Source: JBBEAM01 sp040882845 (GTDB taxonomy: Bacteria > Pseudomonadota > Alphaproteobacteria > Kiloniellales > DSM-21159). Taken from it: DNA of 64,000 nt. This document shows positions 1 to 8,176 of the stretch, piece after piece (the first letter of the stretch is position 1; each line of letters starts with the position of its first letter). A model generated the notes under the pieces. It saw only the letters and a list, made by a program, of their open reading frames with translations, had not been told where the DNA came from and did no database searches. The stretch is taken from the NCBI GenBank assembly GCA_040882845.1, contig JBBEAM010000007.1, positions 558,001 to 622,000 of the forward strand, given 5' to 3'. Position numbers and translations under genes: made by a program.

Positions 1-132
1 CCCGCCGAGTCCGCCTGCCACGCCGGGCCGCGCGGTGCTGGCGGCGAGCGGTTTGATGGCCTCGACCAAGGCGTTTCCGGCATCGATATCGACGCCAGAG
101 TCCTTGTAGGTAAGATGGTTACGGGTGGTTAT
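1..132 (-). CDS. purM: Phosphoribosylformylglycinamidine cyclo-ligase, 5' fragment
   Basis: N-terminal part of PurM (AIR synthetase), which closes FGAM to AIR in purine biosynthesis. The minus-strand frame reads LTYKDSGVDIDAGNALVEAI and runs off the left edge. TYxDxGVDIDAGN is the family's N-terminal signature. No ATG, GTG, TTG or CTG lies in frame between the in-frame TGA just inside the scaffold gap (about 206-208) and this motif. The coordinate given is an ATA codon where a start would be expected (ATA ACC ACC CGT AAC). The true start is therefore unresolved: a base error, an assembly problem at the nearby N run, or an atypical start. Identity is firm; the 5' end is not. Confidence 0.85.
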   Translation of the reverse strand, partial: MTTRNHLTYKDSGVDIDAGNALVEAIKPLAASTARPGVAGGLGG

Positions 133-170
133 GGCGCAGGCCTTCCGATTTCTGTATGAGTCGGGGTCTG

Positions 171-303
171 CCCGCGGCCGCCGCCGCGGGCGGGGGGAGA
201 ATATTCAATANNNNNNNNNNTCTGACGGGTTGCCTGATCGCGACGCGTCCGGCAGGAAATGACGGGGGGCCCCCCGCGGGGGGCGGGGCGAGAATAGTCA
301 ATC
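171..303. repeat. Two hairpin plus AGAATAnTCAAT units flanking a 10-N gap
   Basis: A perfect 8-bp stem hairpin (CCCGCGGC / GCCGCGGG, 171-190) is followed by G-rich sequence and AGAATATTCAAT (198-209). Ten Ns follow (211-220). Then a 14-bp palindrome CCCCCCGCGGGGGG (270-283) is followed by G-rich sequence and AGAATAGTCAAT (291-302). The two units are 93 bases apart and share their layout. The region lies between divergent purM and the DUF2066 gene, so both promoters must be here, but I cannot place them. The N run is an assembly gap, probably caused by the hairpins or the repeat. Confidence 0.6.
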
Positions 304-317
304 CAGGGTAGGTTGCA

Positions 318-1541
318 ATGCTGATCCGACGCCGGGGCGGAACGAACTCCCTTCACTTTGCGCTGCTCGCGGCCCTTGTCCTAGCCGCCGGACTGGCGGG
401 ACCGGCTGCTGCACAGGAGGCCGGCGTCTATGTGGTGAGCGGGGTCAAGGTGGACGCCACGGCAGACACCGTAACCCAGGCCCGCAGCCAGGCGATGGCC
501 CAGGGCCAGTCCAAGGCCTTCGACCTGCTGATGCAGCGTCTGGTTCCGAGCCAGGATCTGCCGCGCGTGCCGGCGATCGGCAGCAACGAGGTCGACTCCC
601 TGGTCACGGATTTCTCCGTCGCCAACGAGCGCACCTCGGATGTGCGCTACCTGGCCGATATGACCGTGCGCTTCCAGCCGGATGCGGTGCGCAGCTTCCT
701 GCAGCGCGCTGGCATCGACTATGCCGAAACCCAGGCCCGGCCGATCGTCGTCCTTCCGCTGTACAAGGACGCCGACGGCTGGCGGCTGTGGGACAGCCCC
801 AATCCCTGGCACGAGGCTTGGCTGAAAGGGCGGCACAGCAATGATCTGGTTCCCCTGGAGGCGCCGCTTGGGGACATCGACGACGTCATCGCCGTGGACG
901 CCGAAGCCGCCCTGGCCGGCGACAGCAGCGCGCTGCAGGCCATCGCCGGGCGCTACGATGCCGCCGAGGTGCTGATCGCCCGGGCGCAGGTCTCCGGCGA
1001 TCCGGCGGTGATCGATATCGAGGGACAACGCATGCTCGGCGATGGCGGGCAGGTGAGCGATCAGGTCACCCAGGCCGAGGGCGAGGATCTGGCAGACGCG
1101 CTGGTGCGCGCCACCGACCGACTGGCCGCGGCGATGCAGGGCGACTGGAAGGCGCAGAACGTGCTGCGCTTCGGCAGTGAAAGCCAGCTTACGGCGGACG
1201 TGCCGATCCAGTCCCTCAACGAGTGGATGGACATCCGCAGCCGCCTGCAGAGCCTGCCGCAGATCCGCAGGGTCGACATCGTTTACATGACGCGCGGCCA
1301 GGTGCGGGTCAATCTGACCTATCTCGGCGATCAGCAGGCGCTGTCGCAGGTGCTCGCCCAGCGCAACCTCAGCCTGACGCCGGAGTCGCAGGGCAAGTGG
1401 TCCCTTGGCTTCGCCTCCGGCGCGGCGCCAAGGCTCGAGGAGAACGCTCCCCTGACCGCTCCGGCCGAAGATGGGGCCCTGAATAGCGGCGGTACGACCG
1501 ACTCAGAGGCGGCGCCGGATGCGGGAACGGTCGCGCAGTGA
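318..1541 (+). CDS. DUF2066 domain-containing exported protein
   Basis: A 407-residue protein with a Sec signal peptide: RRR, a hydrophobic stretch at about 14-32, and an AAA-QE cleavage site near residue 33. The mature part begins with YVVSGVKVDATADT and contains FLQRAGIDYAETQARPIVVL (about residues 126-145), the conserved core of DUF2066. The C-terminal 40 residues are low-complexity (Ala/Pro/Asp/Glu). The molecular role is unknown. In alphaproteobacteria this gene commonly sits between purM and a PerM-type permease followed by hdaA, exactly as here. GGTAGG lies shortly before the ATG. It is probably periplasmic. Confidence 0.85.
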   Translation: MLIRRRGGTNSLHFALLAALVLAAGLAGPAAAQEAGVYVVSGVKVDATADTVTQARSQAMAQGQSKAFDLLMQRLVPSQDLPRVPAIGSNEVDSLVTDFSVANERTSDVRYLADMTVRFQPDAVRSFLQRAGIDYAETQARPIVVLPLYKDADGWRLWDSPNPWHEAWLKGRHSNDLVPLEAPLGDIDDVIAVDAEAALAGDSSALQAIAGRYDAAEVLIARAQVSGDPAVIDIEGQRMLGDGGQVSDQVTQAEGEDLADALVRATDRLAAAMQGDWKAQNVLRFGSESQLTADVPIQSLNEWMDIRSRLQSLPQIRRVDIVYMTRGQVRVNLTYLGDQQALSQVLAQRNLSLTPESQGKWSLGFASGAAPRLEENAPLTAPAEDGALNSGGTTDSEAAPDAGTVAQ

Positions 1542-1572
1542 CGCCGCAACTGGGCGTCGCAGGGAGGGTCGC

Positions 1573-2685
1573 GTGAACGCTCCGCGCCAGCTTCGTTTCT
1601 GGCTGATCGGCACCATCGTCTTCTTCGTCGCGCTCTACGTTCTCAATAGCGTTCTGCTGCCCTTCGTGCTCGGCATGGCGATCGCCTATTTCTTCGACCC
1701 GGTCTGCGACCGGCTGGAGGAGTTCGGCTGGTCCCGGACCCTGGCGACCTCTCTGGTCACGGCCGTCTTCGTGCTGATCCTGATCCTGTTGCTGGTGGTG
1801 ATTCTGCCTGCTGTGGTTGCGCAGCTGATCGATCTGATGAACGAGCTGCCGAACTACATCGAGTCGCTACGCGGCGCCGTGAACGCCTGGGTCGCGCGCA
1901 TGCGGCTGGAGACCGATCCGGTCTTCTTCGAGAAAATCCAGGAGTCGCTTTCGGGATCTGCCGGGCAGATCGCCAGCTGGGCGGCTTCGGCGATCGGCGG
2001 CGTCCTGGCCGGCGGACTGGCGCTGCTGAACTTCATCTCTCTGCTTGTGCTGACTCCGGTGGTCGCCTTTTTCCTGCTGCGCGACTGGGATTATATGGTC
2101 GACAAGATCGACAACTGGCTGCCGCGCCAGCACGCGCCGACGATCCGCGATCTTGCCGGCCAGATCGATACCATGCTGGCCGGCTGGGTGCGCGGCGTCG
2201 GCATCGTCTGCCTGGTTCTCGCGACCTTCTACTGCATCGCGCTGACCCTGGCCGGACTGAATTCCGCCTTGATCGTCGGCCTCGTCGCCGGCTTCCTCTC
2301 CTTCATTCCCTTCGTCGGCGCCGCCATCGGACTGGTCGCCTCGGTCGGCCTGGCGCTGCTGCAGTTCGACAGCTACATCAATGTGCTGATCGTCGCCGCG
2401 ATCTTCGGCTTGGGGCAGGTTATCGAAGGGAACTATCTGACGCCGAAGCTGGTCGGCGAGCGGGTCGGGCTGCACCCGGTGATCGTGATCTTCGCCCTGC
2501 TTGCCGGCGGCGTGGTGTTCGGGTTTACCGGCGTGCTGCTGGCGGTTCCGCTCGCCGCGGTGATCGGTGTGCTGGGGCGTTTCGCCATCAACCTCTATCT
2601 CAAGAGCGATATCTACGATCCACGCGCGGCGGCAGCCGAAACCGGCCCCAAGGACCCCAAGGATGACAGTGCAGCTGACGCTTGA
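1573..2685 (+). CDS. AI-2E family transporter / PerM-like permease
   Basis: A polytopic inner-membrane protein of 370 residues. It has two N-terminal helices, a soluble segment rich in charged residues (about 60-145), and five or more helices from LLNFISLLVLTPVVAFFLL onward. This is the AI-2E transporter (TqsA/PerM) fold. Substrates of these proteins are mostly unknown; export of small molecules is inferred. I chose the GTG at 1573 because AGGGAGGG lies 4-6 nt upstream. An in-frame ATG at 1519 would overlap the DUF2066 gene and give a basic, low-complexity N-terminus. The 3' end overlaps hdaA by 23 nt, so translation of the two is probably coupled. Confidence 0.88.
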   Translation: MNAPRQLRFWLIGTIVFFVALYVLNSVLLPFVLGMAIAYFFDPVCDRLEEFGWSRTLATSLVTAVFVLILILLLVVILPAVVAQLIDLMNELPNYIESLRGAVNAWVARMRLETDPVFFEKIQESLSGSAGQIASWAASAIGGVLAGGLALLNFISLLVLTPVVAFFLLRDWDYMVDKIDNWLPRQHAPTIRDLAGQIDTMLAGWVRGVGIVCLVLATFYCIALTLAGLNSALIVGLVAGFLSFIPFVGAAIGLVASVGLALLQFDSYINVLIVAAIFGLGQVIEGNYLTPKLVGERVGLHPVIVIFALLAGGVVFGFTGVLLAVPLAAVIGVLGRFAINLYLKSDIYDPRAAAAETGPKDPKDDSAADA

Positions 2686-3370
2686 TCTCGCCGGCCGTCC
2701 GGCGCTGGGGCGGGAGGATTTCCTGGTCGCGCCCTGCAACGAGACGGCGGTCGCCTGGATCGACCGCTGGCCGGAGTGGCCGGGCCAGGTGCTGGCGCTG
2801 CATGGCCCGCCCGGCGCCGGCAAGACGCATCTCGCCAAGGTCTGGCAGGCGATGAGTGGCGCCGAGGAAGTAACCCCGGAAGCGCTGCTTGCGTCCGGCT
2901 TCAATCCCCTCGAGGGAGCGGCGTGCCGCAGCTTCGAGGACGGCGACCGCCATCTCGCCGAGAGCGGGCAGGGCGCCGAGCTGGAGCGGGGTCTGCTGCA
3001 TCTCGTCAACGCCACCCGCGAGCGGGGCGGGCAGCTGCTTCTGACCGGCCGCGCGGCGGCGGCGCAGTGGCGCTGCGATCTCGCCGACCTGCGTTCGCGG
3101 CTCGGCGCGGTGCAGTCCGTGCGTCTCGGCCCACCCGACGACTTGCTGCTGCAGGCCTTGCTGGTCAAGCTTTTCGCCGACCGGCAGATTCGTCCGGCGC
3201 CGGAGGTGCTGAGTTATCTGGTGGCGCGCATGGAGCGGTCGCATTCCGCCGCGCGGGCGCTGGTCGAGGCCATCGACCGCGAATCGCTGCGCGCCAAGCG
3301 GCCGGTGACCCTGCCGCTGGCGCGCGCGGCGCTGGCCGAGCTGAGCGGCGAGGAGCCGCAACAGACCTGA
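2663..3370 (+). CDS. hdaA: DnaA regulatory inactivator HdaA
   Basis: A small AAA+ protein of 235 residues that, with the DNA polymerase sliding clamp, stimulates ATP hydrolysis by DnaA and limits re-initiation. The N-terminal QLTLDL (residues 4-9) matches the clamp-binding hexapeptide of Hda proteins. Walker A is GPPGAGKT (48-55). FEDGDR stands at the Walker B position. A lid region with helical RALVEAIDRESL follows. There is no DnaA DNA-binding domain IV, which separates it from DnaA. The ATG at 2663 lies inside the permease gene, preceded by AAGG. It was chosen because it puts the clamp motif at the extreme N-terminus, as in the family. Confidence 0.88.
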   Translation: MTVQLTLDLAGRPALGREDFLVAPCNETAVAWIDRWPEWPGQVLALHGPPGAGKTHLAKVWQAMSGAEEVTPEALLASGFNPLEGAACRSFEDGDRHLAESGQGAELERGLLHLVNATRERGGQLLLTGRAAAAQWRCDLADLRSRLGAVQSVRLGPPDDLLLQALLVKLFADRQIRPAPEVLSYLVARMERSHSAARALVEAIDRESLRAKRPVTLPLARAALAELSGEEPQQT

Positions 3371-3392
3371 GCAGAACGAAGAAGGAGATGAA

Positions 3393-4172
3393 ATGAATCA
3401 CGGCATCAGCGGCAAGAAGGGCATCGTCTGTGCGGCGAGCAAGGGGTTGGGCAAGGCCTGCGCCGTCGCCCTGGCGAGCGAAGGCGTGGATCTCGTGCTG
3501 GTCGCGCGGACCCCCGGGCCGCTCGAGGAGACCGCAGAGGGCATCGCCTCGGAATTCGGCGTCAAGGCCGTGGCCGTGGCCGGCGACATCACCACGCCCG
3601 AAGGCCGGGCCGCCGCGCTGGCGGCCTGTCCCGATCCGGATATCCTGATCAACAACGCCGGCGGGCCGCCCCCAGGCGACTTCCGCGATTGGGATCGCGA
3701 AGCCTGGATCAAAGCGCTGGACGCAAACATGCTGACGCCGATCGAACTGATCAAGGCGACGGTGGACGGCATGATCGAGCGAAAATTCGGGCGGATCGTC
3801 AACATCACCTCGGCGGCGGTGAAGGCGCCGATCGACATCCTCGGTCTCTCCAACGGCGCGCGCACCGGCCTGACCGGTTTCGTCGCCGGGCTGTCGCGTA
3901 AGACCGTGCGCCACAACGTGACCATCAACAACCTGCTGCCGGGTCCCTTCGAAACCGAGCGCCTGGAGTCCGTGGTCGCTGCCGCGGCAAAGAAGGGCGG
4001 CATTTCCTTCGAGCAGGCCTGGCAGCAACGCCAGGACGAGAATCCGGCCGGCCGCTTCGGCCAGCCCGAGGAGTTCGGCGCCGCCTGCGCCTTCCTCTGC
4101 TCGGCCCAGGCCGGCTTTATCACCGGGCAGAATCTGCTGCTCGACGGCGGCGCCTTTCCAGGGACTCTCTAG
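3393..4172 (+). CDS. SDR-fold protein lacking the YxxxK active site
   Basis: A 259-residue short-chain dehydrogenase/reductase fold. The cofactor loop is AASKGLGKA (14-22), NNAGG (87-91) is the structural motif, and a Ser is at 140. The C-terminal GQNLLLDGGAF is typical of FabG-like SDRs. The usual catalytic YxxxK is absent: the aligned segment reads GLSNGARTGLTGF, placing Leu at about 152 and Ala at 156, with Arg at 157. It may still bind NAD(P)H, but normal SDR proton relay through Tyr/Lys is not possible. A good SD (GAAGGAG) precedes the ATG. It is convergent with marR and the stop codons overlap by 4 nt. Function unknown. Confidence 0.8.
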   Translation: MNHGISGKKGIVCAASKGLGKACAVALASEGVDLVLVARTPGPLEETAEGIASEFGVKAVAVAGDITTPEGRAAALAACPDPDILINNAGGPPPGDFRDWDREAWIKALDANMLTPIELIKATVDGMIERKFGRIVNITSAAVKAPIDILGLSNGARTGLTGFVAGLSRKTVRHNVTINNLLPGPFETERLESVVAAAAKKGGISFEQAWQQRQDENPAGRFGQPEEFGAACAFLCSAQAGFITGQNLLLDGGAFPGTL

Positions 4173-4624
4173 GCCTTCTTGTCGCGGTAGGCGTCAAGGA
4201 CTCTGCGGATCTCACCCAGCCGCTCGGCGAGTTCCGCGATGTCCTTCGCCGCCAGCTGTTCCGCCAATACGGCGATGTCCGGGTCGAGACTGGCGATGGC
4301 CTTCTCGCGGAAGCGCCTGCCCTTTTCGGTGATCGAGACGCATTTGCTGCGGCCGTCCTTCGGGTTCTTCCGCATCGTGATGTAGCCGCGCGCCTCCAGA
4401 CCGGAGAGCGTATGGGTCATGGTGGTGTTGGGCACCTGAAAGGCGCGTGCCAGGCGCTGCGGGGTCGGCTCGTCGCCGAGCCGCACCAGATGGTTGAGCA
4501 CCGAGAAATGCGGCAGGATCAGGCCCTTGGGCAGCCGCGCCTCCATCAGGGCGCGGCTGAGCTGGGCAATGATGCCGATCTCGTTGAAGAAGGAGAAGTA
4601 GAGGCGGCGTGTCTCGCTATCCAT
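4169..4624 (-). CDS. MarR family transcriptional regulator
   Basis: A 151-residue winged-helix repressor. The core runs through LARAFQVPNTTMTHTLSGLE (recognition helix region) and YITMRKNPKDGRSKCVSITE (the wing, with the family's DxRSK motif), ending in a helical dimerisation segment. The ATG at 4624 overlaps the stop of the upstream nitroreductase gene (ATGA-type, 8 nt). The longer frame upstream has Arg/Pro-rich shadow sequence. The gene is the distal member of a two-gene operon, so it probably controls its own operon through the twin palindromes at 5756-5789. The ligand is unknown; a phenolic, quinone or oxidant signal is a guess. Confidence 0.87.
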   Translation of the reverse strand: MDSETRRLYFSFFNEIGIIAQLSRALMEARLPKGLILPHFSVLNHLVRLGDEPTPQRLARAFQVPNTTMTHTLSGLEARGYITMRKNPKDGRSKCVSITEKGRRFREKAIASLDPDIAVLAEQLAAKDIAELAERLGEIRRVLDAYRDKKA

Positions 4625-5726
4625 TCCTGATCCGGGTCTCCAGCGGCCAGCGCGGCGTCGGCGGGGTCCGGGGACCGTAACCGAGCCGTCCGAGCATCTG
4701 CACGGTCTCGCCGGGCTGCGCAAGCAGAGACTGCGCCCGCGCCCGCGGCGCCGTCATCTCCGGATACTCCTGCAGTGCCTGGCTGACCGGGTGCAGGGCG
4801 AGGCCAAGGGCCGTGGTCGTCAGGTTGAGCCGCAGCCAGCGCCGCCCGGCGGCGATCTGATCGGCGCGGCTGTTGCCCGGCGTGGTCAGGGCGACGTAGG
4901 CCGGCGTCGCCGCAAGCATCTTCCGGTAGATCTCGATACCCTGCTTGAAGCCGCTGGAGCTTGGATCGAGCTGGGACTCGCGGTCCAGTATGCCGACCAG
5001 CATCAGCGATTCCAGGAAGGGTCCGCCGAGATCGATGCCGTCGGGATTGGCCTCGATCTCCGCCTTGCCGAAGCGCATCAGCTCGACGGACTCGCGGTAG
5101 GCGTCCGGGGTCGTCGCCTCGACCATCCAGGCCTCCCAGGTCAACCGCCGCAGCTCCGCGACCTGCGACGGCTCTGTGATCACCGCGCCGAAGCCGGCCA
5201 GCTGCGCGGCCAGGTCGTCCTCTATGGGCCGGTCCTCGAAGGGCTCCTTGCAGGAGCGGCGATGGAGGACCCCGGTAAACAGCGGGTCGGGTTCGGCGGT
5301 ACCGTCGCGGAAGTCGGCGATCGCGACGGGGCCGCCCTCTCCCTGCGGAAAAAGCTCGAGATCGACCGCGTAGCCGCGCTCGGCAGCAGCGAGAACCATC
5401 AGTTCCAGGAAGCAGCCGAGGCCGATGGTCAGCTGCCGTGCCTCGGGATCGGTGACCGGAAGATCGCGCGCCTTGTCGCGGTAGAGGACGACGCGGCCGG
5501 GCTGGGCGAGATCGACCAGCCAGGGCTGACGGTTGTGCGGATTGGGCGCCAGAAGGGCGTAGGAAAGTGCGTGGTGGCGGATTTCTTCGTAGCCGCCGGC
5601 GGCGTCCCAGGGCGCGAGCGCCCCGTCGGGGCGGCGCGTGGTGAGGAAGGCCGCGGCGCCGGCCGTTGCCGCGAGCACGCTGCCGCCGCCGATCACGGCG
5701 AGAGCCTGGCGTCTTGAATGAAGCAT
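4617..5726 (-). CDS. Tat-exported nitroreductase-like (Acg-type) flavoprotein
   Basis: A 369-residue protein opening with a twin-arginine signal (SRRQALAVIG followed by a hydrophobic Ala-rich stretch), so probably exported folded with its cofactor. APNPHNRQPW (about 58-67) and HRRSCKEPF are the motifs of nitroreductase/Acg-family FMN proteins. C-terminal ALGLALHPVSQALQEYPEM also fits that fold. The predicted role is an FMN-dependent NAD(P)H oxidoreductase acting in the periplasm; the substrate is unknown. The ATG at 5726 has GGGAGA just upstream. It starts an operon with marR, with palindromic operators about 30-60 bp before the start. Family assignment is by motif only. Confidence 0.75.
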   Translation of the reverse strand: MLHSRRQALAVIGGGSVLAATAGAAAFLTTRRPDGALAPWDAAGGYEEIRHHALSYALLAPNPHNRQPWLVDLAQPGRVVLYRDKARDLPVTDPEARQLTIGLGCFLELMVLAAAERGYAVDLELFPQGEGGPVAIADFRDGTAEPDPLFTGVLHRRSCKEPFEDRPIEDDLAAQLAGFGAVITEPSQVAELRRLTWEAWMVEATTPDAYRESVELMRFGKAEIEANPDGIDLGGPFLESLMLVGILDRESQLDPSSSGFKQGIEIYRKMLAATPAYVALTTPGNSRADQIAAGRRWLRLNLTTTALGLALHPVSQALQEYPEMTAPRARAQSLLAQPGETVQMLGRLGYGPRTPPTPRWPLETRIRNG

Positions 5727-5755
5727 TTTCGTCTCCCGGTTGCGTAGTGAAAGTG

Positions 5756-5798
5756 CTGCGATATCGCAGTATATATTACGATATCGTAGTAATTGCAA
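5756..5798 (-). promoter_or_regulatory. Twin palindromic operators over the nitroreductase-marR promoter
   Basis: CTGCGATATCGCAG (5756-5769) is a perfect 14-bp palindrome. TACGATATCGTA (5777-5788) is a perfect 12-bp palindrome. Both share the core CGATATCG, and their centres are exactly 20 bp apart, about two helical turns. On the minus strand, TTGCAA (5793-5798) and TATACT (5768-5773) can serve as -35 and -10, with a long 19-bp spacer. The palindromes would then lie in the spacer and over/after the -10. This is the expected geometry for a MarR-type repressor acting on its own operon. Palindromes are seen directly; the binding protein is inferred. Confidence 0.7.
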
Positions 5799-5973
5799 GC
5801 CGTGCGTTCCGGCCGGCCACTTGGGGTTCAGGGACGGGGGTAGGGGATTCCGGAGTAAGGATTGACTCTTTCTCCAGGCTCCCGGCAAACTGCGTAGTGC
5901 GTTGGAAATATTACATTTTTATTACAAAACCGGCGCTACGATCATTGGGGAAACAAGCGCGCCAAGGCTTTGA

Positions 5974-7527
5974 ATGAACGACGAAATCGAACTCAAACTC
6001 AGCTTGGCGCCGGAACACCTGGAGCGGCTGAGACGCAATCCGCTGTTGCGGTCGCTGGCCCAGGGCCGCTCCAAAAGGCAGGAACTCGTCAGCACCTATT
6101 TCGACACCCCGGACTTCAAGCTGAAGAGCCGGGGGCAGGCGCTACGCATCCGTCAGATCGGGGAGCGCAGGGTGCAGACCTTGAAGGCCAAGCAGAATGG
6201 AGCGCAGCCCGGCGTGTCCATGGCCCACAGCCACCGCGAATTCGAGAACGATGTCGATGGCGAGCAGCCCCGCCTCGATCTGATCGACGACGATGTCCTG
6301 CGCGCCGAGCTCGAGCAGCCGCAATTGCGCGACGCCTTGACACCCGTCTTCACCACGCAGATCGACCGCCGCGCCCTGGCCCTGCATCTCGCCGACAGCG
6401 ACATCGAGCTGGCGATCGACTTCGGCGAGATCCGCGCCAATGGGCGCAACCTGCCGATCTGCGAGGCGGAACTGGAATTGAAGTCGGGACGGCCCTCGCG
6501 GCTCTATGAACTGGCTTTGCTGCTTTGCGACAAGATCCCCTTCCGCATCGAGCAGCAGACCAAGGCAGCACGCGGCTATGGCCTCTATGGCGAGCATGAG
6601 CCGGAACCCGTTTTCGCGGTCAAGCAGGAACTCTCCCCGGAGCTGACCACGGGCGAGGCTTTCGCCCGCCTGGCGCGGGCCTGCCTCGACCATCTGCGCG
6701 CCAACGAGGCTGCGGTGTTTCACGGCGCCGACCCGGAAGGGGTGCACCAGATGCGCGTCGCGACGCGCCGCCTGCGCGCCCTGGTTTCCGCCTTTCAGGA
6801 CCTGCTCGACGACGAGGTCGGCGCCGAACTGAAGCGCGAGCTGCGCTGGCTGCAGCAGGTGCTGGGTCCGGCGCGCGACTGGGACGTCTTTACCGAGGAA
6901 ACCCTGGCGCCCCTGCTGCGCAGCCTGCCGGGGGAAGCCGGCCTGGAGGATCTGCGAGACCACTGCAAGCGGGCGCGGGCCCAGGCCTATGAGGCGGCGC
7001 ATCAGGCTTTGGCCGAGCCGCGCTATACCCGTTTGCTGCTGCGCCTGGCGCTGTGGCTCGGCGACGGCGGCTGGGCGAGCCGCGATCCCGCGGACGAGGC
7101 GGCCCTGAAAGCGCCGGTTCAGGAGTGGTCGGATCCGGTGCTGGACCGCCGTGCCGCCGGGCTCGCCAAGCTCGGCAGGAAGCACAGAAAGCTCAGCCAC
7201 GCGCGGCTGCATCAGGTGCGGATCGCCGCCAAGAAGATGCGCTATGCCTGCGAGTTCTTCCGCGGCATCTACGATGAAAAGGCGCTCAAGACCTATATCA
7301 AGCGGCTGGTTGCGCTGCAGGACACCCTGGGCAGCCTCAACGACGCGGTCACGGGGCACCGGCTGCTCGACGAGATCGAAAGCTCTCTCGGCCGGAACCG
7401 CCGCGGCGCCATGGCGACGCCGGTCGGCATCGTCATGGGCTGGCAGGCGGCCCAGATCGACAACGATCTCGGGCGCTTCTCCAAGGCGTGGAAGAAGTAT
7501 CGCGGGACCAAGGTCTTTTGGGACTAG
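5974..7527 (+). CDS. CYTH and CHAD domain protein (inorganic triphosphatase-like)
   Basis: A 517-residue two-domain protein. Residues 1 to about 200 form a CYTH triphosphate-tunnel domain with the ExExK signature at residues 4-8 (EIELK) and further acidic and basic strand motifs (ELAIDFGEIR, CEAELELKSG). Residues about 220-510 form a CHAD helical domain with HQMRVATRRLRAL and LHQVRIAAKKMRYACEFF, whose conserved His and basic residues bind polyphosphate. CYTH enzymes of this type hydrolyse inorganic triphosphate, and CHAD targets proteins to polyphosphate granules. The neighbouring ppk and ppx genes fit that role. The stop overlaps that of convergent sixA by 4 nt. Confidence 0.9.
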   Translation: MNDEIELKLSLAPEHLERLRRNPLLRSLAQGRSKRQELVSTYFDTPDFKLKSRGQALRIRQIGERRVQTLKAKQNGAQPGVSMAHSHREFENDVDGEQPRLDLIDDDVLRAELEQPQLRDALTPVFTTQIDRRALALHLADSDIELAIDFGEIRANGRNLPICEAELELKSGRPSRLYELALLLCDKIPFRIEQQTKAARGYGLYGEHEPEPVFAVKQELSPELTTGEAFARLARACLDHLRANEAAVFHGADPEGVHQMRVATRRLRALVSAFQDLLDDEVGAELKRELRWLQQVLGPARDWDVFTEETLAPLLRSLPGEAGLEDLRDHCKRARAQAYEAAHQALAEPRYTRLLLRLALWLGDGGWASRDPADEAALKAPVQEWSDPVLDRRAAGLAKLGRKHRKLSHARLHQVRIAAKKMRYACEFFRGIYDEKALKTYIKRLVALQDTLGSLNDAVTGHRLLDEIESSLGRNRRGAMATPVGIVMGWQAAQIDNDLGRFSKAWKKYRGTKVFWD

Positions 7528-8051
7528 CTCTCTTCGTCGAGGCTGCGCGGCGCGATGAAGGCGCGCAGTTCGCTGCGCGCCGCGGCGATGTCTTTCCAGC
7601 GCGCCGTGTCGAGGTCGAAGACGGCCAGCGCGGCGGTCGGATACTTGGCCCGCAGCCTGGCCAGGGCCTTGGCGTCGGAGCCCGGTCCGGCGAGCTGCAG
7701 GGCCAGGGTCTCGAGCCCCGGATTGTGACCGACCAGCAGCACCGCTTGGGCCGCGTCGGGACAGCGTTCGATCTGCCGCAGCAACTGGCTCGGCGGGGCC
7801 AGGTAGAGGCCTTTCATGCGCTTGCAGTCCACCGCCCCCGGCAGTTCGGCGGCGAGCAGCTCCCAGGTTTCCCTGGCGCGCTCTGCCGATGAGCAGAGCG
7901 CGAGATCCGGGAGCCAGCCGCGCTCGGCGAGCAGACGCCCGATGCGCGGCGCGGTCTTGCGCCCCCGTCCGTTCAGGGGGCGCTCGAAATCGCCGAGCTT
8001 GGGATCGTCCCAGCTTGATTTGGCGTGGCGGAGCAAATAGATGCGTTTCAT
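7524..8051 (-). CDS. SixA-like histidine phosphatase
   Basis: A 175-residue histidine phosphatase (phosphoglycerate-mutase fold). RHAKSS (residues 8-13) carries the catalytic Arg-His. CSSAERARET and LLVGHNPGLE carry the second basic residue and the second His. It is close in length to E. coli SixA, which dephosphorylates phospho-His on HPt domains or NPr. The target here is unknown. It lies between a CYTH-CHAD gene and ppk on the opposite strand, so it shares a neighbourhood but not a transcript with them. The start is supported by MKRIYLLRHAK, the usual N-terminus. The downstream stop lies in a shared CTAG. Confidence 0.85.
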   Translation of the reverse strand: MKRIYLLRHAKSSWDDPKLGDFERPLNGRGRKTAPRIGRLLAERGWLPDLALCSSAERARETWELLAAELPGAVDCKRMKGLYLAPPSQLLRQIERCPDAAQAVLLVGHNPGLETLALQLAGPGSDAKALARLRAKYPTAALAVFDLDTARWKDIAAARSELRAFIAPRSLDEES

Positions 8052-8176
8052 CGGTAGAGCCTGTCGCGGTTGAAATGCATGCAGTGCCGGAAATCGGCGG
8101 CGCCTTTGTTATACTTCTGTCAAGTTACCGCCGTAGGATGCCAGACAATCTTTTCGGCCCCTGAAGGATTTAGCCC

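Noticed and set aside
1519..1572. Longer start for the PerM-like permease
   Set aside because: The extension overlaps the DUF2066 gene and is Arg-rich; GTG 1573 has a strong AGGGAGGG ribosome site.
8117..8134. CTGTCAA-N4-CCGCCGT before ppk, resembling a PhoB box
   Set aside because: Only the first half matches well (second half 4 of 7), and it lies downstream of the best -10-like sequence TATACT, a poor position for an activator.
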